From NCBI GenBank assembly GCA_963843275.1, contig CAWJJM010000006.1, forward strand, positions 186,001-250,000: a DNA stretch of 64,000 nucleotides, written 5' to 3'. Shown here one piece after another: positions 18,625 to 28,013 of the stretch (position 1 is the first letter of the stretch; every line of letters starts with the position of its first letter). The stretch comes from CAWJJM01 sp963843275 (GTDB taxonomy: Bacteria; Acidobacteriota; Thermoanaerobaculia; Multivoradales; JBCCEF01). Both the position numbers and the translations under genes were made by a program. Below the pieces are notes generated by a model. The model was not told where the DNA came from and made no database searches. It saw nothing but the letters and a program-made list of their open reading frames with translations.

Positions 18625-19146
18625 TCAGGCGCCCCCGGACGCCGCGCTCTCGAGCGGCGCGCCGCCGGTGCGGGCGAGGTAGTCCTCGACGTGCAGCAGG
18701 CCGTCGGGGCCGGCGCGGCGCACCACCTGGAGCAGCGAGCTCATCGTGGCGACCTCCTCGAGCTGCTCGTCGACGAACCAGTCGAGGAAACGGCTGGCGA
18801 TGTGGTTCTTCTCGGAGCGGGCCGCCTCCACCAGGCCGTAGATCTGGTCGGTGACCGTCTTCTCCCACTCGACCGACAGCGCCACCGCCTCCTCGGCCGA
18901 GGCGAAGGTCGGCTTGGGCGCCTTGATCGCCGGGATCCTCACCGCCCCCTCGACGTCGACGACGAACTTGACGAACTTCATCGCGTGCTCGCGCTCCTCC
19001 TCCGCCTGGCGGTAGAAGAACTGGGCGAGCTGGGGCAGGGCCTCGCCGTCGAAGTAGGTGGCGATGGAGACGTACTGGTTCGACGCCCCCAGCTCGTTGC
19101 CGATCTGCTCATTGAAGGCGTCGACGAGCTTCTCACTGGCCAGCAT
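18625..19146 (-). CDS. ftnA: Ferritin (FtnA-like iron-storage protein)
   Basis: Stores iron inside a 24-subunit shell after oxidising Fe(II). 173 residues of four-helix bundle with the ferroxidase ligands in FNEQIGNELGASNQYVSIA, EEEREHAMKFVKFV and the third-helix Glu. The W-F-V-D-E-Q-L-E-E segment gives the fourth-helix ligands. Divergent from trxB; a candidate TATGAT -10 lies at 19253-19248 on this strand. Confidence 0.93.
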   Translation of the reverse strand: MLASEKLVDAFNEQIGNELGASNQYVSIATYFDGEALPQLAQFFYRQAEEEREHAMKFVKFVVDVEGAVRIPAIKAPKPTFASAEEAVALSVEWEKTVTDQIYGLVEAARSEKNHIASRFLDWFVDEQLEEVATMSSLLQVVRRAGPDGLLHVEDYLARTGGAPLESAASGGA

Positions 19147-19202
19147 CGGGCACTCCTCTCTGTCTCGCGCTCTCGCGTCGCTCGGTGTCGTTCGAACCGC
19201 CC

Positions 19203-19219
19203 GCCGGAAAGCTTCCGGC
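19203..19219. promoter_or_regulatory. Inverted repeat between ferritin and thioredoxin reductase genes
   Basis: GCCGGAA-AGC-TTCCGGC is a perfect 7-bp inverted repeat within the 218-bp divergent region. It may be an operator for the ferritin side, being just downstream of that gene's candidate -10. The trxB side has TATACT at 19281-19286. Confidence 0.3.
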
Positions 19220-19364
19220 GGCCGGACCGGTTGTCGTTTCCTGGGCGATCATACGACGGAGGCTCGCCCCGCCGGGCCGGTATACTGGACGGGAAGTCCT
19301 CCCGGCCGCCTCGTCGCGGGCCCCGCAACCGAACATCGAATCTCCAGGAGCCGCCGAACCCTCC

Positions 19365-20315
19365 ATGTCCGAACCGTCGCCGCCGCAGGAGTTCCACCGC
19401 GTCGTCATCCTCGGCTCGGGACCGGCGGGCTTCACCGCCGCCCTGTACACGGCGCGCGCCGACCTGGCGCCCCTGGTCCTGGAGGGGAACCAGCCCGGTG
19501 GGCAGCTCACCATCACCACCGAGGTCGAGAACTATCCGGGCTTCCCCGAGGGCATCCTGGGGCCGGAGCTGATGGACCGCATGCGCGAGCAGGTCAAGCG
19601 CTTCGGCACCACCGTGCGCTTCGAGGCGGCCACCGCGGTCGACCTGTCCGCGCGCCCCTTCACCATCACCACCGACGAGCACGTCTACAGGGCGCAGGCG
19701 CTGATCGTCGCCACCGGCGCCTCGGCGCGGCTGCTCGGGGTCGAGGGCGAGAGCCATCTGATGGGCTACGGCGTGTCGGCCTGCGCCACCTGCGACGGCT
19801 TCTTCTTCCGCGACAAGGAGGTGGCCGTCGTGGGCGGCGGCGACACGGCCCTCGAAGAGGCGACCTTCCTCACCAAGTACGCCAGCAAGGTCACCGTGAT
19901 CCACCGCCGCGACGAGCTGCGCGCCTCGAAGATCATGCAGGACCGGGCCTTCGCCAACCCGAAGATCGCGTGGGTGTGGAACAGCGTGGTCCGCGAGGTG
20001 GTGGGCAGCCGCGAGGGCGGCGTCGAGGGCCTGCGGCTGCACAACAAGAAGACGGGCGAGGAGAGCGTCTTCCCCTGCCGGGGGATGTTCGTGGCCATCG
20101 GCCACCGCCCCAACACCGAGCTCTTCAGCGGAGTCCTCGAGATGAACGACGTCGGCTACATCCGGGTCGCCGAGCCCACCAGCAGGACCAACGTCGAGGG
20201 CGTCTTCGCCTGCGGCGACGTGATGGACCCGATCTACCGCCAGGCGGTGACCGCCGCCGGCTCGGGCTGCCGCGCGGCGATGGACGCCGAGCGGTGGCTG
20301 GAGGTGCAGGACTGA
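19365..20315 (+). CDS. trxB: Thioredoxin reductase
   Basis: NADPH-dependent flavoenzyme that reduces thioredoxin. 316 residues with FAD-binding GSGPAGFTAALYTARA, the redox pair ACATCDG at about residues 139-145, the NADPH-binding GGGDTALEEATFL, and the C-terminal FAD motif GVFACGDVMDPIYRQAVTAAGSG. The start ATG 19365 gives the usual short N-terminus. Its TGA overlaps the next ATG (TGATG), coupling it to the AAA+ gene. Confidence 0.96.
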   Translation: MSEPSPPQEFHRVVILGSGPAGFTAALYTARADLAPLVLEGNQPGGQLTITTEVENYPGFPEGILGPELMDRMREQVKRFGTTVRFEAATAVDLSARPFTITTDEHVYRAQALIVATGASARLLGVEGESHLMGYGVSACATCDGFFFRDKEVAVVGGGDTALEEATFLTKYASKVTVIHRRDELRASKIMQDRAFANPKIAWVWNSVVREVVGSREGGVEGLRLHNKKTGEESVFPCRGMFVAIGHRPNTELFSGVLEMNDVGYIRVAEPTSRTNVEGVFACGDVMDPIYRQAVTAAGSGCRAAMDAERWLEVQD

Positions 20316-21814
20316 TGGCGGCGCGGGCCCGTACCCTCGGGGCGCTGCGCGAGGACGGTTACCGGCCGCGCAGCGTCAAGCTCGAGCTGCGCGACAACCT
20401 GCGGCGCAAGATCGCCGCCGGCGAGACGCTGTTCCCCGGCGTGGTGGGCTACGACCGCACCGTCGTCCCCGGCATCGTCAACGCCGTGCTCGCCGGCCAC
20501 GACTTCATCCTGCTCGGCCTGCGCGGCCAGGCCAAGACCCGCATCCTGCGGGCGCTGGCCGACCACCTCGACGAGGAGATCCCGGTCCTCGCCGGCAGCG
20601 AGCTCAACGAGGACCCGCTGGCGCCGATCTCCACCTGGGGCCGGCGGCTGGTCGCGGAGGCGGGCGACGACGCCCCCGTCGAGTGGCTGCCGCGCGAGGC
20701 GCGCTACAACGAGAAGCTCGCCACGCCCGACGTGTCGATCGCCGACCTGCTGGGCGACATCGACCCGATCAAGGCGGCCACCCGCAAGCTGACCTTCGCC
20801 GACCCCGAGGTGATCCACTTCGGGATCGTGCCGCGCACCAACCGCGGCATCTTCGCCATCAACGAGCTGCCCGACCTGGCGCCCCGCATCCAGGTCGGCC
20901 TGCTCAACATCCTCGAGGAGCGCGACCTGCAGATCCGCGGCTTCCCGGTGCGCATCCCGCTCGACATGCTGCTGGTCTTCTCCGCCAACCCGGAGGACTA
21001 CACCAACCGCGGCACCATCATCACGCCGCTGAAGGACCGCATCTCGTCGCAGATCCTCACCCACTACCCGGCCGACGCGGAGACCGCGGCGCGCATCACC
21101 GCCCAGGAGGCGTGGACCGAGCGCGGCGACGGCGACGCCGTCGTGGTCCCCCCCGAGGTGCGCCTGCTGATCGAGGAGATCTCGATCGCCGCGCGCGACA
21201 GCGAGCTGGTCGACCAGACCTCCGGCGTGTCGGCCCGGGTGGCGATCGCCGCGCTCGAGCTGCTGGTGTCGAACCTCGAGCGCCGCGCCCTGGCGACCGG
21301 CGAGCGGCCGGTCTTCCCGCGCCTCGCCGACCTCCACATGCTGCTGCCGGCGATCACCGGCAAGGTGGAGATGGTCTACGAGGGCGAGCAACAGGGGGTC
21401 GAGGTGGTGGCCCGGCAGCTCGTCGGCCAGGCGGTCAAGGAGGTCTTCGACCGCCGCTTCCCCGAGGTGGGCAAGGAGCTCGGCTCGGGCGGCGAGGACG
21501 ACACCGGCCCCTACGCCGCCATCGTGCGCTGGTTCGCCGACGGCGGCGAGGTCGAGATCTCCGACGAGGAGACCTTCGCCGACTACGAGGCCGAGCTCGA
21601 CAAGGTGCCGGGGCTGCTCGCCCTGGCCGGGGAGCACTGGGAGGGAGGCCGCGAGCAGCGCGCACTGGCCGCCGAGGTGGTGCTCGAGGGCCTGCACCAA
21701 CACACCAAGATCGCCCGCCACGACCTCGACAGCCGGGTGAGCTACAAGGAGATGGTCAAGTTCCAGCTCCTCAAGCCGCGGCGCCGCAGCGGCGGGCGCG
21801 GCGAGGTGAACTGA
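20315..21814 (+). CDS. MoxR/ChlI-type AAA+ ATPase
   Basis: 499 residues. AAA+ core of the magnesium-chelatase subunit I/MoxR group: Walker A GLRGQAKT at about residue 68, GIFAINELPDLAPRIQVGLL in the Walker B and pore region, and sensor region VFSANPEDYTNRGTIITPL with the arginine finger in LKDRI. These ATPases work with VWA-domain partners to remodel or insert metals into target proteins. The VWA gene follows immediately. The C-terminal 120 residues (FADGGEVEISDEETFADYEA) are acidic and not recognised. Confidence 0.88.
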   Translation: MAARARTLGALREDGYRPRSVKLELRDNLRRKIAAGETLFPGVVGYDRTVVPGIVNAVLAGHDFILLGLRGQAKTRILRALADHLDEEIPVLAGSELNEDPLAPISTWGRRLVAEAGDDAPVEWLPREARYNEKLATPDVSIADLLGDIDPIKAATRKLTFADPEVIHFGIVPRTNRGIFAINELPDLAPRIQVGLLNILEERDLQIRGFPVRIPLDMLLVFSANPEDYTNRGTIITPLKDRISSQILTHYPADAETAARITAQEAWTERGDGDAVVVPPEVRLLIEEISIAARDSELVDQTSGVSARVAIAALELLVSNLERRALATGERPVFPRLADLHMLLPAITGKVEMVYEGEQQGVEVVARQLVGQAVKEVFDRRFPEVGKELGSGGEDDTGPYAAIVRWFADGGEVEISDEETFADYEAELDKVPGLLALAGEHWEGGREQRALAAEVVLEGLHQHTKIARHDLDSRVSYKEMVKFQLLKPRRRSGGRGEVN

Positions 21815-21833
21815 GGCCGGAGGCCCCCGCCGC

Positions 21834-22922
21834 GTGCGCCACCGCTACCTCCACCTCGACCGGGCGCTGATCGAGGCCCTGCTCGCCGGCCTCGACCTGC
21901 TGCGCCTGTTCAACCGCCTGGTGCTGGCCTCGGGCGGCGACGTCGACGAGGCGATGGAGTGGATGCGCACCCTGCAGCAGGAGGGGTACCTCGACGAGTC
22001 GATCGACCTCGACGCCTTCTTCGCCAGCCTCGAGGAGCAGCGCCTGATCGCCGGCGACGGCGAGGGCGGGATGCGGCTGACCGGGGCCGGGGAGCGCCGC
22101 ATCCGGCGCAGCGCCTTCGAGGAGATCTTCGGCTCGCTGACCCGCTCCGGTCCCGGCTACCACCCGGTGCGCTCGGCCGGCGACGGGCTCGAGCGGCTGC
22201 CGGAGACGCGACCGTACCGTTTCGGCGACGACGTCCGCCACCTCGACGCCGCGCGCTCGCTGCACAACGCGATGAAGCGCACCGTCGGCGGGCTGGAGCT
22301 CGCCGAGGAGGACCTCGAGATCCACGAGACGGAGCACCTGACGTCGTGCGCCACCGTGGTGGCGATCGACATCTCCCACTCGATGGTGCTCTACGGCGAG
22401 GACCGCATCACCCCCGCCAAGAGCGTGGCGCTGGCGCTGACCGAGCTGATCACCACCAAGTACCCCAAGGACCACCTGTCGGTGATCCTCTTCGGCGACC
22501 GCGCCGAGCCGGTCGCGCTGTCCGACCTGCCCTACATCGAGGCGGGGCCCTTCCACACCAACACCCGCGAGGCGCTCGAGCTGGCGCGGGGGCTGCTGGC
22601 CCGGCGCAAGCAGCCCAACAAGCAGATCTTCCTGATCACCGACGGCAAGCCCTCGGCGATCACCGAGGGCGGGCGGATCTACAAGAACCCGTTCGGGTTG
22701 GACCTGAAGATCGTCAACCGGACCCTGGAGGAGGCCGACCTGTGCCGCCGCCAGCGGGTGGTGATCACCACCTTCATGATCGCCACCGACCCGCTGCTGA
22801 CCGACTTCGTGGAGAAGCTCACCCAGGTCAACCGCGGCCGCGCCTACTTCGCCTCGCCCTACAACCTGGGCGAGTTCATCCTCGCCGACTACATCAAGAA
22901 CCGCCGGCGGCGGGTCCGCTGA
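21834..22922 (+). CDS. VWA-domain protein, partner of the AAA+ ATPase
   Basis: 362 residues, GTG start. About 150 N-terminal residues of mixed helices lead to a von Willebrand A domain whose metal-binding MIDAS is VVAIDISHSMVLYGEDR (DxSxS). The conserved Thr/Asp region follows in FHTNTREALELA and FLITDGKPSA. It matches the VWA proteins usually encoded next to MoxR/ChlI-like ATPases. It lies 19 bp after the ATPase gene. The target of the pair is unknown. Confidence 0.87.
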   Translation: MRHRYLHLDRALIEALLAGLDLLRLFNRLVLASGGDVDEAMEWMRTLQQEGYLDESIDLDAFFASLEEQRLIAGDGEGGMRLTGAGERRIRRSAFEEIFGSLTRSGPGYHPVRSAGDGLERLPETRPYRFGDDVRHLDAARSLHNAMKRTVGGLELAEEDLEIHETEHLTSCATVVAIDISHSMVLYGEDRITPAKSVALALTELITTKYPKDHLSVILFGDRAEPVALSDLPYIEAGPFHTNTREALELARGLLARRKQPNKQIFLITDGKPSAITEGGRIYKNPFGLDLKIVNRTLEEADLCRRQRVVITTFMIATDPLLTDFVEKLTQVNRGRAYFASPYNLGEFILADYIKNRRRRVR

Positions 22923-22931
22923 GCCGCCGGC

Positions 22932-23991
22932 TCAGTCGATCGCCAGGGCCGCCGCCGGCTCGCTGATCGCCGCGGCGCGCAGCAGCAGCGTCGCCGTGGA
23001 GACGGCGTTCTCCAGCGCCACCCGCACCACCCGGGTGGCGTCGAGGATGCCGGCGCCGCGCAGGTCGACGTAGCGGCCGCAGCGCCCGTCGATCCCGATG
23101 TCGCCGGTCGCGGCGCGCAGCCGCTCGACCGCGGCGTCGGGATCGCAGCCGGCGTTCGAGGCGATCTGGCGCAGCGGGACGGGCAGCGCCGCGGCGAGCG
23201 ACTCGAGGCCGGCGCGCTCGTCGCCGGAGACCTCGGCGATCTCCCGCTCCACCGCCGGCAGGCAGCGCAGCAGCGCCAGGCCGCCGCCGGGCACGCACCC
23301 CTCCGCCACCGCGGCCCGGGTCGCCGCCAGCGCCTCCTCCACCACCTCGCGGCGGTGGCTGGGGACGCCGTCGGCGCGACCGCCCAGGTGCAGCACCACC
23401 TCCCCGCCGGGGAGGGTGGCCACCACCGGCCGCGCGTCGAGGCCGCGGATCTCTTCCACCCGCACCGCGCCGTCCGGCCCGGCCTGGTCCACCGCCAGGG
23501 CGACCTGCTCACCGAGGGCGGCGTCGCCCCGGGCGGCCGTCGCGGCCACCTGCGCCCGCAGCCGGCGGCTGGTGACCGGCTGCGACATGCGGCGCAGCGC
23601 CGCCACCGCGATGCGGGTGCCCCGCGCCAGGCCGCGCGCCAGCTCCGTCGGGGTCGGCGCCGGCGGCCAGACGGCGGGAGCTCTCGCCGAGCACCGCCGC
23701 CGCCAGCAGGGCGGCCAGCGTGGTGCCGTCGCCGACGTCACCGACGGTGCGCTCGGCGGCGTGGCACAGCATCCGCGCCCCGAGACCCTCCTCGCGATCG
23801 CCGAGGTGGATCTCGCAGTCGATGGCCGCCGCTTCGTCGCTCACCAGGGGAGCGCCGGTGCGGCGGTCGAGCACGAAGCGCTTCGCGACGGGGCCCAGCG
23901 TGGGGCGCACGGCCTCGGCCAGGGCCGAGGCTCCGGCGAGGACCTTGTCGCGCGACAGCGCCGGGGAGACGGGGGCTTGGTCGACGGGCAT
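22932..23991 (-). CDS. GroEL-like chaperonin without the apical domain, frameshifted
   Basis: About 352 residues against about 545 for GroEL. The equatorial domain is conserved: LGPVAKRFVLDRRTGAPLVS, DVGDGTTLAALLAAAVL (nucleotide-binding GDGTT), EEALAATRAAVAEGCVPGGG, PLRQIASNAGCDP, GILDATRVVRVALENAVS. Between the two intermediate-domain strands, VRVEEIRGLD passes straight to RPVVATLPGGEVVLHLGG, so the roughly 190-residue apical (substrate and GroES-binding) domain is absent. The Asp of GroEL ATP hydrolysis (D398, in VEDAL) reads Glu (VEEAL). One extra C near 23655 breaks the frame, probably a sequencing error. It is convergent with the VWA gene and followed upstream by UspA. Confidence 0.85.
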
Positions 23992-24161
23992 GGGCGGTTC
24001 CTCCGTCCCCGACCCTGCCACCGCGGGCCCGCCGCCGCATCCACCGCTGGGGTGGTCGCGGCCGACGCGAGCGGGCGGTGGCGGGGTGGGGAGCGCGGCC
24101 CGAGCGGGCGGAAGCGGGGCCGGCGCCTCCCGGCGGCGCCGGCCCCGACGTCGGGACGGGC

Positions 24162-25070
24162 TCAGGCGGCCCGGCCCGGGGGGACGAACCACACCGGGCA
24201 GGCCGCCCGGTGCAGGATCTCCTTCGAGGTGTCGCGGGTGAGGAAGCGGCGCAGGAAGCTGCGGGCGTGCTCGCCCATGACGATGAGGTCGGGATCGAGG
24301 GTCTGGGCGTGGTCGAGGATCACGTCGTCCGGGCGACCGAACGCCACGTGCACCCGCACCTGCCCGACGAGGTCCTCCGGCACCAGCTCCTCGAGGCGGG
24401 CGCGGGCGTCGCCGATGACCGCCTCGTGGTAGACGGCGGGGCCGGTGAAGTCGACCGGCACCACGCTCGGATGGCTGCCGGGCATGGCGTGCATCAGGTG
24501 CACCTCCATGCGGAACAGGCGCGCCAGCCGGAAGGCGTAGCGGGCCACCGCGGCGGCCTCGTCCGACAGGTCGGTGGGCACCAGCACGGTGAGCGGCCGG
24601 GCGGCCTCGTCGGGCCGCAGGTGCAGCACGTGCCGCCGGCCTTCCCCCTCGTGGATCGCCAGGATCGGGCAGTCGCTGCGGGCCAGCAGATCCTCGGTGA
24701 GCGAGGCGTGCTCCTCCTGGTCGCAACCGTGGCAGGCCAGCACCATCAGGTCGGCGGGGAGCTCCCGCGCCAGCTCGGCCAGCCCCACGGCCAACGGGCC
24801 GCGGGTGACGAGCGTCTCCACGTCGAGCCCCGGCGGCAGCCGTCCGCGCAGCTCCTCGAGCCGCTCCTCGATCGGAGCGTCCGCGGCCTGCTCGGGGTGC
24901 GCCGCCTTCCACTCCCAGCCCTTGGCCATCCCGAAGCCGGTGGCGGGGAGATTGTGGTGCAGCACCAGCCGGGCGCCGAAGATGCGGGCGAGCTCGGCGG
25001 CGAGGTCGAGCTCCGGGCGGGTGATGGACGAGAAGTCCACCGGACAGAGGATGGTCTCGATCGGAGCCAT
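24162..25070 (-). CDS. Tandem universal stress protein (two UspA domains)
   Basis: 302 residues forming two Usp domains in a row. Domain 1 is ETILCPVDFSSITRPELDLA to CPILAIHEG (about 1-140); domain 2 is LTVLVPTDLSDEAAAVARYA to CPVWFVPPG. The second domain has a partly kept ATP-binding-type loop, MGEHARSFLRRFLTRDTSKE. Usp proteins respond to starvation, oxidants and membrane stress. It lies in a stress-type neighbourhood with the ferritin, trxB and chaperonin-like genes, and starts with a GAGGTGA site. Confidence 0.9.
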   Translation of the reverse strand: MAPIETILCPVDFSSITRPELDLAAELARIFGARLVLHHNLPATGFGMAKGWEWKAAHPEQAADAPIEERLEELRGRLPPGLDVETLVTRGPLAVGLAELARELPADLMVLACHGCDQEEHASLTEDLLARSDCPILAIHEGEGRRHVLHLRPDEAARPLTVLVPTDLSDEAAAVARYAFRLARLFRMEVHLMHAMPGSHPSVVPVDFTGPAVYHEAVIGDARARLEELVPEDLVGQVRVHVAFGRPDDVILDHAQTLDPDLIVMGEHARSFLRRFLTRDTSKEILHRAACPVWFVPPGRAA

Positions 25071-25227
25071 CGGTCACCTCCTCGGGCCGACCGCGGCGGC
25101 CGCCGGCGGCCGGGTTCCTCTCACCTATGCCACAGATCGCCCGCGCCCGCGACACGCCGCGGGGTGGCCCCGGCCCGCCCGCCGAGGTTGGGTGGCGGGC
25201 TCCGCGACGTCCTCCGGGGGGCCCCGC

Positions 25228-26685
25228 CTAGTGGGGAAGCTCGCCGCCGACCACCCGCTTGACCTCCAGCCCCGCGGCGAGGCGGGCGTCGGGCTCGACC
25301 TGGTTGAGGACGGCCAGGGTGGCGAGGTCGACGGTGGAGGGGTAGCGGCGGGCGAACTCGCGCAGCGTCATCGCCGACGGCAGGCGGACGATGGCGATCC
25401 GTCGCGGGGCGACGTCGAGGATCCGCCGGTCGGTGACGTCGCGGAAGCTGTTGACCGCCGCGGTGACGGCCGGGTCGAAGCGGCTCCAACGGTCCTCCGT
25501 GGAGTAGCCGAGGAGCTGGAACACCCGGCCGTCGTTCTCCACGAAGGCGGCCAGCCCGCGCAGCGACGGCGCCTGCTGCCGGGGCACCGCGAACTCGGCG
25601 GCGGTCGCCGACTGGCCGTGGATCTGGCCGCGCCACGGGTTGCCGCGCTGGATGCCGGACTGGGCGAAGAACTCCTGGGCGGCCGCGGCCGGCGACGGAC
25701 GCCCGGCCAGCGACAGGACCACCACCGCGTCGCGGTTCGGGCTGATCGCGCCCACCGCCTGGCGTTGGTTGCTCACCTGCCACCCCTCCGGGAAGCTCAT
25801 CTGGAAGCCGAGACCGGGGTGGTAGAAGGTGTTGCCCTGGAAGAAGCCGTCGCGGGGGTTCTCACCGTAGACCATGCCGTCGACGTGGCCGAGGTAGGCG
25901 CCGCGCTCGACCAGCGTCGCGTCGGTGGACGCCGCCGCGGTGCGGACCTCGTCGGCGATGCGCTGCGCCCGCGCCTCGGGGGCCGGGTGCGTCGACAACC
26001 AGGTGGGGATGCGCCCCTGCCCCTGGAGCTGGCTGACCCGCGCCAGGGTGTCGAAGACCAGGGGCATCTGCCGCGGGTCGTAGTTCTCCCGCACCATGTA
26101 GCGCAGGCCGAGGTCGTCCGCCTGGCGCTCGTCGTCGCGACCGTACTTGAGGAAGAGCAGCTGCAGCCCGGTCTGCGCCAGGTCCCCGTAGTTGCGCAGG
26201 TCCGGGGAGAGGATCATGCCGACGCCCAGCCCGAGGCTGGCGAGCTGGGCCTTGCTGACCTGCTCGACGCTGTGCCGGGCGGTGACATGGCCGATCTCGT
26301 GGCCGAGCACGGCCGCCATCTCCGCCTCGTTGTCCAGGTGCGTGAGGATGCCGCGGGTGAGGTAGATGAAGCCGCCGGGCAGGGCGAAGGCGTTGACCGT
26401 GGGATCGTCGACCACGCGGAAGGTCCAGGGCAGGCCGGGACGCTCCGAGCGGGCCGCCAGCTCGCCGCCGACCCGCGCCACGTACGCCTGGACCTCCGGG
26501 TCGTCGTAGAGACCCATCGACTGCACCACGTCGCGGTCCGCCTGCCGCCCCATCTCGATCTCCTGCTGCTCGGAGATCAGCGCGAGCTGGCGCTTCCCGG
26601 TCGCGGGGTTGGTGGAGCAGGCGACGGCGCACAGCAGGACGGCGGCCAGGGCGGCCGGACGGCGGGCTCGGGAAAGGGTCGTCAT
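25228..26685 (-). CDS. M48-family periplasmic metalloprotease lipoprotein
   Basis: 485 residues. A lipoprotein signal (LAAVLLCAVAC, Cys near 22) precedes the peptidase: zinc motif HEIGHVTARHSVEQVS at about residue 130, third ligand region RDDERQADDLGLRY. After the peptidase comes a region of about 180 residues (YHPGLGFQMSFPEGW onward) and a C-terminal LysM-like segment (TLREFARRYPSTVDLATLAV). This layout matches BepA/YfgC-like and related M48 quality-control proteases of the envelope. A GGAGACC site precedes ATG 26685. Confidence 0.9.
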   Translation of the reverse strand: MTTLSRARRPAALAAVLLCAVACSTNPATGKRQLALISEQQEIEMGRQADRDVVQSMGLYDDPEVQAYVARVGGELAARSERPGLPWTFRVVDDPTVNAFALPGGFIYLTRGILTHLDNEAEMAAVLGHEIGHVTARHSVEQVSKAQLASLGLGVGMILSPDLRNYGDLAQTGLQLLFLKYGRDDERQADDLGLRYMVRENYDPRQMPLVFDTLARVSQLQGQGRIPTWLSTHPAPEARAQRIADEVRTAAASTDATLVERGAYLGHVDGMVYGENPRDGFFQGNTFYHPGLGFQMSFPEGWQVSNQRQAVGAISPNRDAVVVLSLAGRPSPAAAAQEFFAQSGIQRGNPWRGQIHGQSATAAEFAVPRQQAPSLRGLAAFVENDGRVFQLLGYSTEDRWSRFDPAVTAAVNSFRDVTDRRILDVAPRRIAIVRLPSAMTLREFARRYPSTVDLATLAVLNQVEPDARLAAGLEVKRVVGGELPH

Positions 26686-26868
26686 CGTGGTCTCCTTCGC
26701 GGTGATCGCCGGGTCTCGACGCACCGTCCGGAGCTGCAAGACGGATGCCCCGGCGGGGGCCGAACTTTTCCCTCGACCGGGCGTAGAAGATGCGGCATGC
26801 TGCTCGTGGTGTCCCCGCCGGACGCCCGACGGCTCGTTCGATCCGGTCCAGGAAGTGAGGTTCGACCC

Positions 26869-27534
26869 ATGATACTCCGCAGACTCCGCCCACCCGCCCT
26901 GCCGCTCGCCGTCCTCGTCGTGCTGCTGGCTCCCGCCGTGGCGTACGCGGGCGGCGAGACCGTCTCCACCCTCAGCCGCGACGTCGCCGCCTCCGGCGTG
27001 CGCAGCGTCCACCTCGACGGCCCGGTCGGCGAGTTCGTCGTCACCGGCAGCGACCGCGGCCGGATCGGCGTCACGGCGCAGGTGCGCTGCGAGCGCCCGG
27101 TCAAGCCCGATTGCCGCGAGCGCGCGCGGCGCGTCGAGCTCGACGCCGAGCTGCGCGGCGACCGGCTGGACGTGGAGCTCGACAACTGGCCCCACCACAA
27201 GAGCTCCGGGGTGACCGTGGCGCTGACCCTCGAGATGCCGCGCGACCTGCCGCTCGCGGCCGAGCTCGGCGTCGGCGAGGCGACGGTGAGCGGCCTGGAG
27301 AGCGACCTCGACCTCGAGCTGGGGGTGGGCGAGGTCCACGTCTCGGCGCCCGAGGCGCGGGTCGGCCGGGTGAGCCTGGAGGTCGGGGTGGGCGACGCCG
27401 GGCTCGACGTCGGCGGCCGGCACATCGACGGCAAGGGCTTCATCGGTCGCGAGCTCGACTGGCGCGGCACCGGCGCCGCCAAGCTCGACGTCGAGTGCGG
27501 CGTCGGCGAGATCGCCGTCGAGCTCACCGACTGA
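26869..27534 (+). CDS. Exported DUF4097-like beta-repeat protein
   Basis: 221 residues: signal peptide ALPLAVLVVLLAPAVAYAGG, then short repeats of the kind VHLDGPVGEFVVTGSDRG and ELGVGEATVSGLESDLDLEL, ending LDVECGVGEIAVELTD. The repeated G-V-G-E strands suggest a beta-helix or putative adhesin of the DUF4097 type. Function is unknown. The ATG at 26869 follows a GGAAGTGAGG site. Its 3' end overlaps that of the convergent membrane gene by 11 bp. Confidence 0.7.
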   Translation: MILRRLRPPALPLAVLVVLLAPAVAYAGGETVSTLSRDVAASGVRSVHLDGPVGEFVVTGSDRGRIGVTAQVRCERPVKPDCRERARRVELDAELRGDRLDVELDNWPHHKSSGVTVALTLEMPRDLPLAAELGVGEATVSGLESDLDLELGVGEVHVSAPEARVGRVSLEVGVGDAGLDVGGRHIDGKGFIGRELDWRGTGAAKLDVECGVGEIAVELTD

Positions 27535-27895
27535 CCGCGCCCTCGTCGTCGCGCTCGAGCAGCTCCTCGACCAACCGGCTGACGCTGGACAGGGTCAGGT
27601 ACTGGCCCAGCCGGAAGCCGAGGTGCGCGGTGACCAGCAGCACCCCCAGGGTGAAGACCGCCTCCTCGGCGGGGCCGAGGAAGAAGAAGACGCGGCCGCG
27701 GTCGCGGAGCAGGAACAGCACCGCCACCGCCACCGCGTCGAGAGCGGCGGCGAACAGCGCGCGGCGCCGCGCCGAGGCCAGCGCCTCCCGCTCCCGCGCC
27801 GCCACCTCCGCGGGGGGCTCGCCGCGCCCGCGCGCCACGCGCAACCCCGCCACCTCGTCGATCAACAGCTCGCGCACCGCCCGCAGCCTCAACAT
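27524..27895 (-). CDS. Small hypothetical membrane protein
   Basis: 123 residues with a charged N-terminal half (LLIDEVAGLRVARGRGEPPA, then EREALASARRRALFAAAL) and two hydrophobic segments (ALDAVAVAVLFLL and FTLGVLLVTAHLGF). I do not recognise the family. It is convergent with the DUF4097-like gene and divergent from the MATE transporter gene. Confidence 0.6.
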   Translation of the reverse strand: MLRLRAVRELLIDEVAGLRVARGRGEPPAEVAAREREALASARRRALFAAALDAVAVAVLFLLRDRGRVFFFLGPAEEAVFTLGVLLVTAHLGFRLGQYLTLSSVSRLVEELLERDDEGAVSR

Positions 27896-28013
27896 GACGC
27901 GCCGATTCTAGAGCCCCGCCGCCGCGGCGGCCGCCGAGCCGCTGCGCGGCCGACCGGCTGCTATGCTCCGCCGGCGCCGCCGGCCTCCGCGCGGCGCCGG
28001 AGCACGACCGAGG

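Noticed and set aside
22932..23991. The short chaperonin as an artefact of deletion by poor sequencing
   Set aside because: The join between intermediate strands is in frame and falls at the domain border; a random assembly loss of about 570 bases would rarely do so, though reads should be checked.
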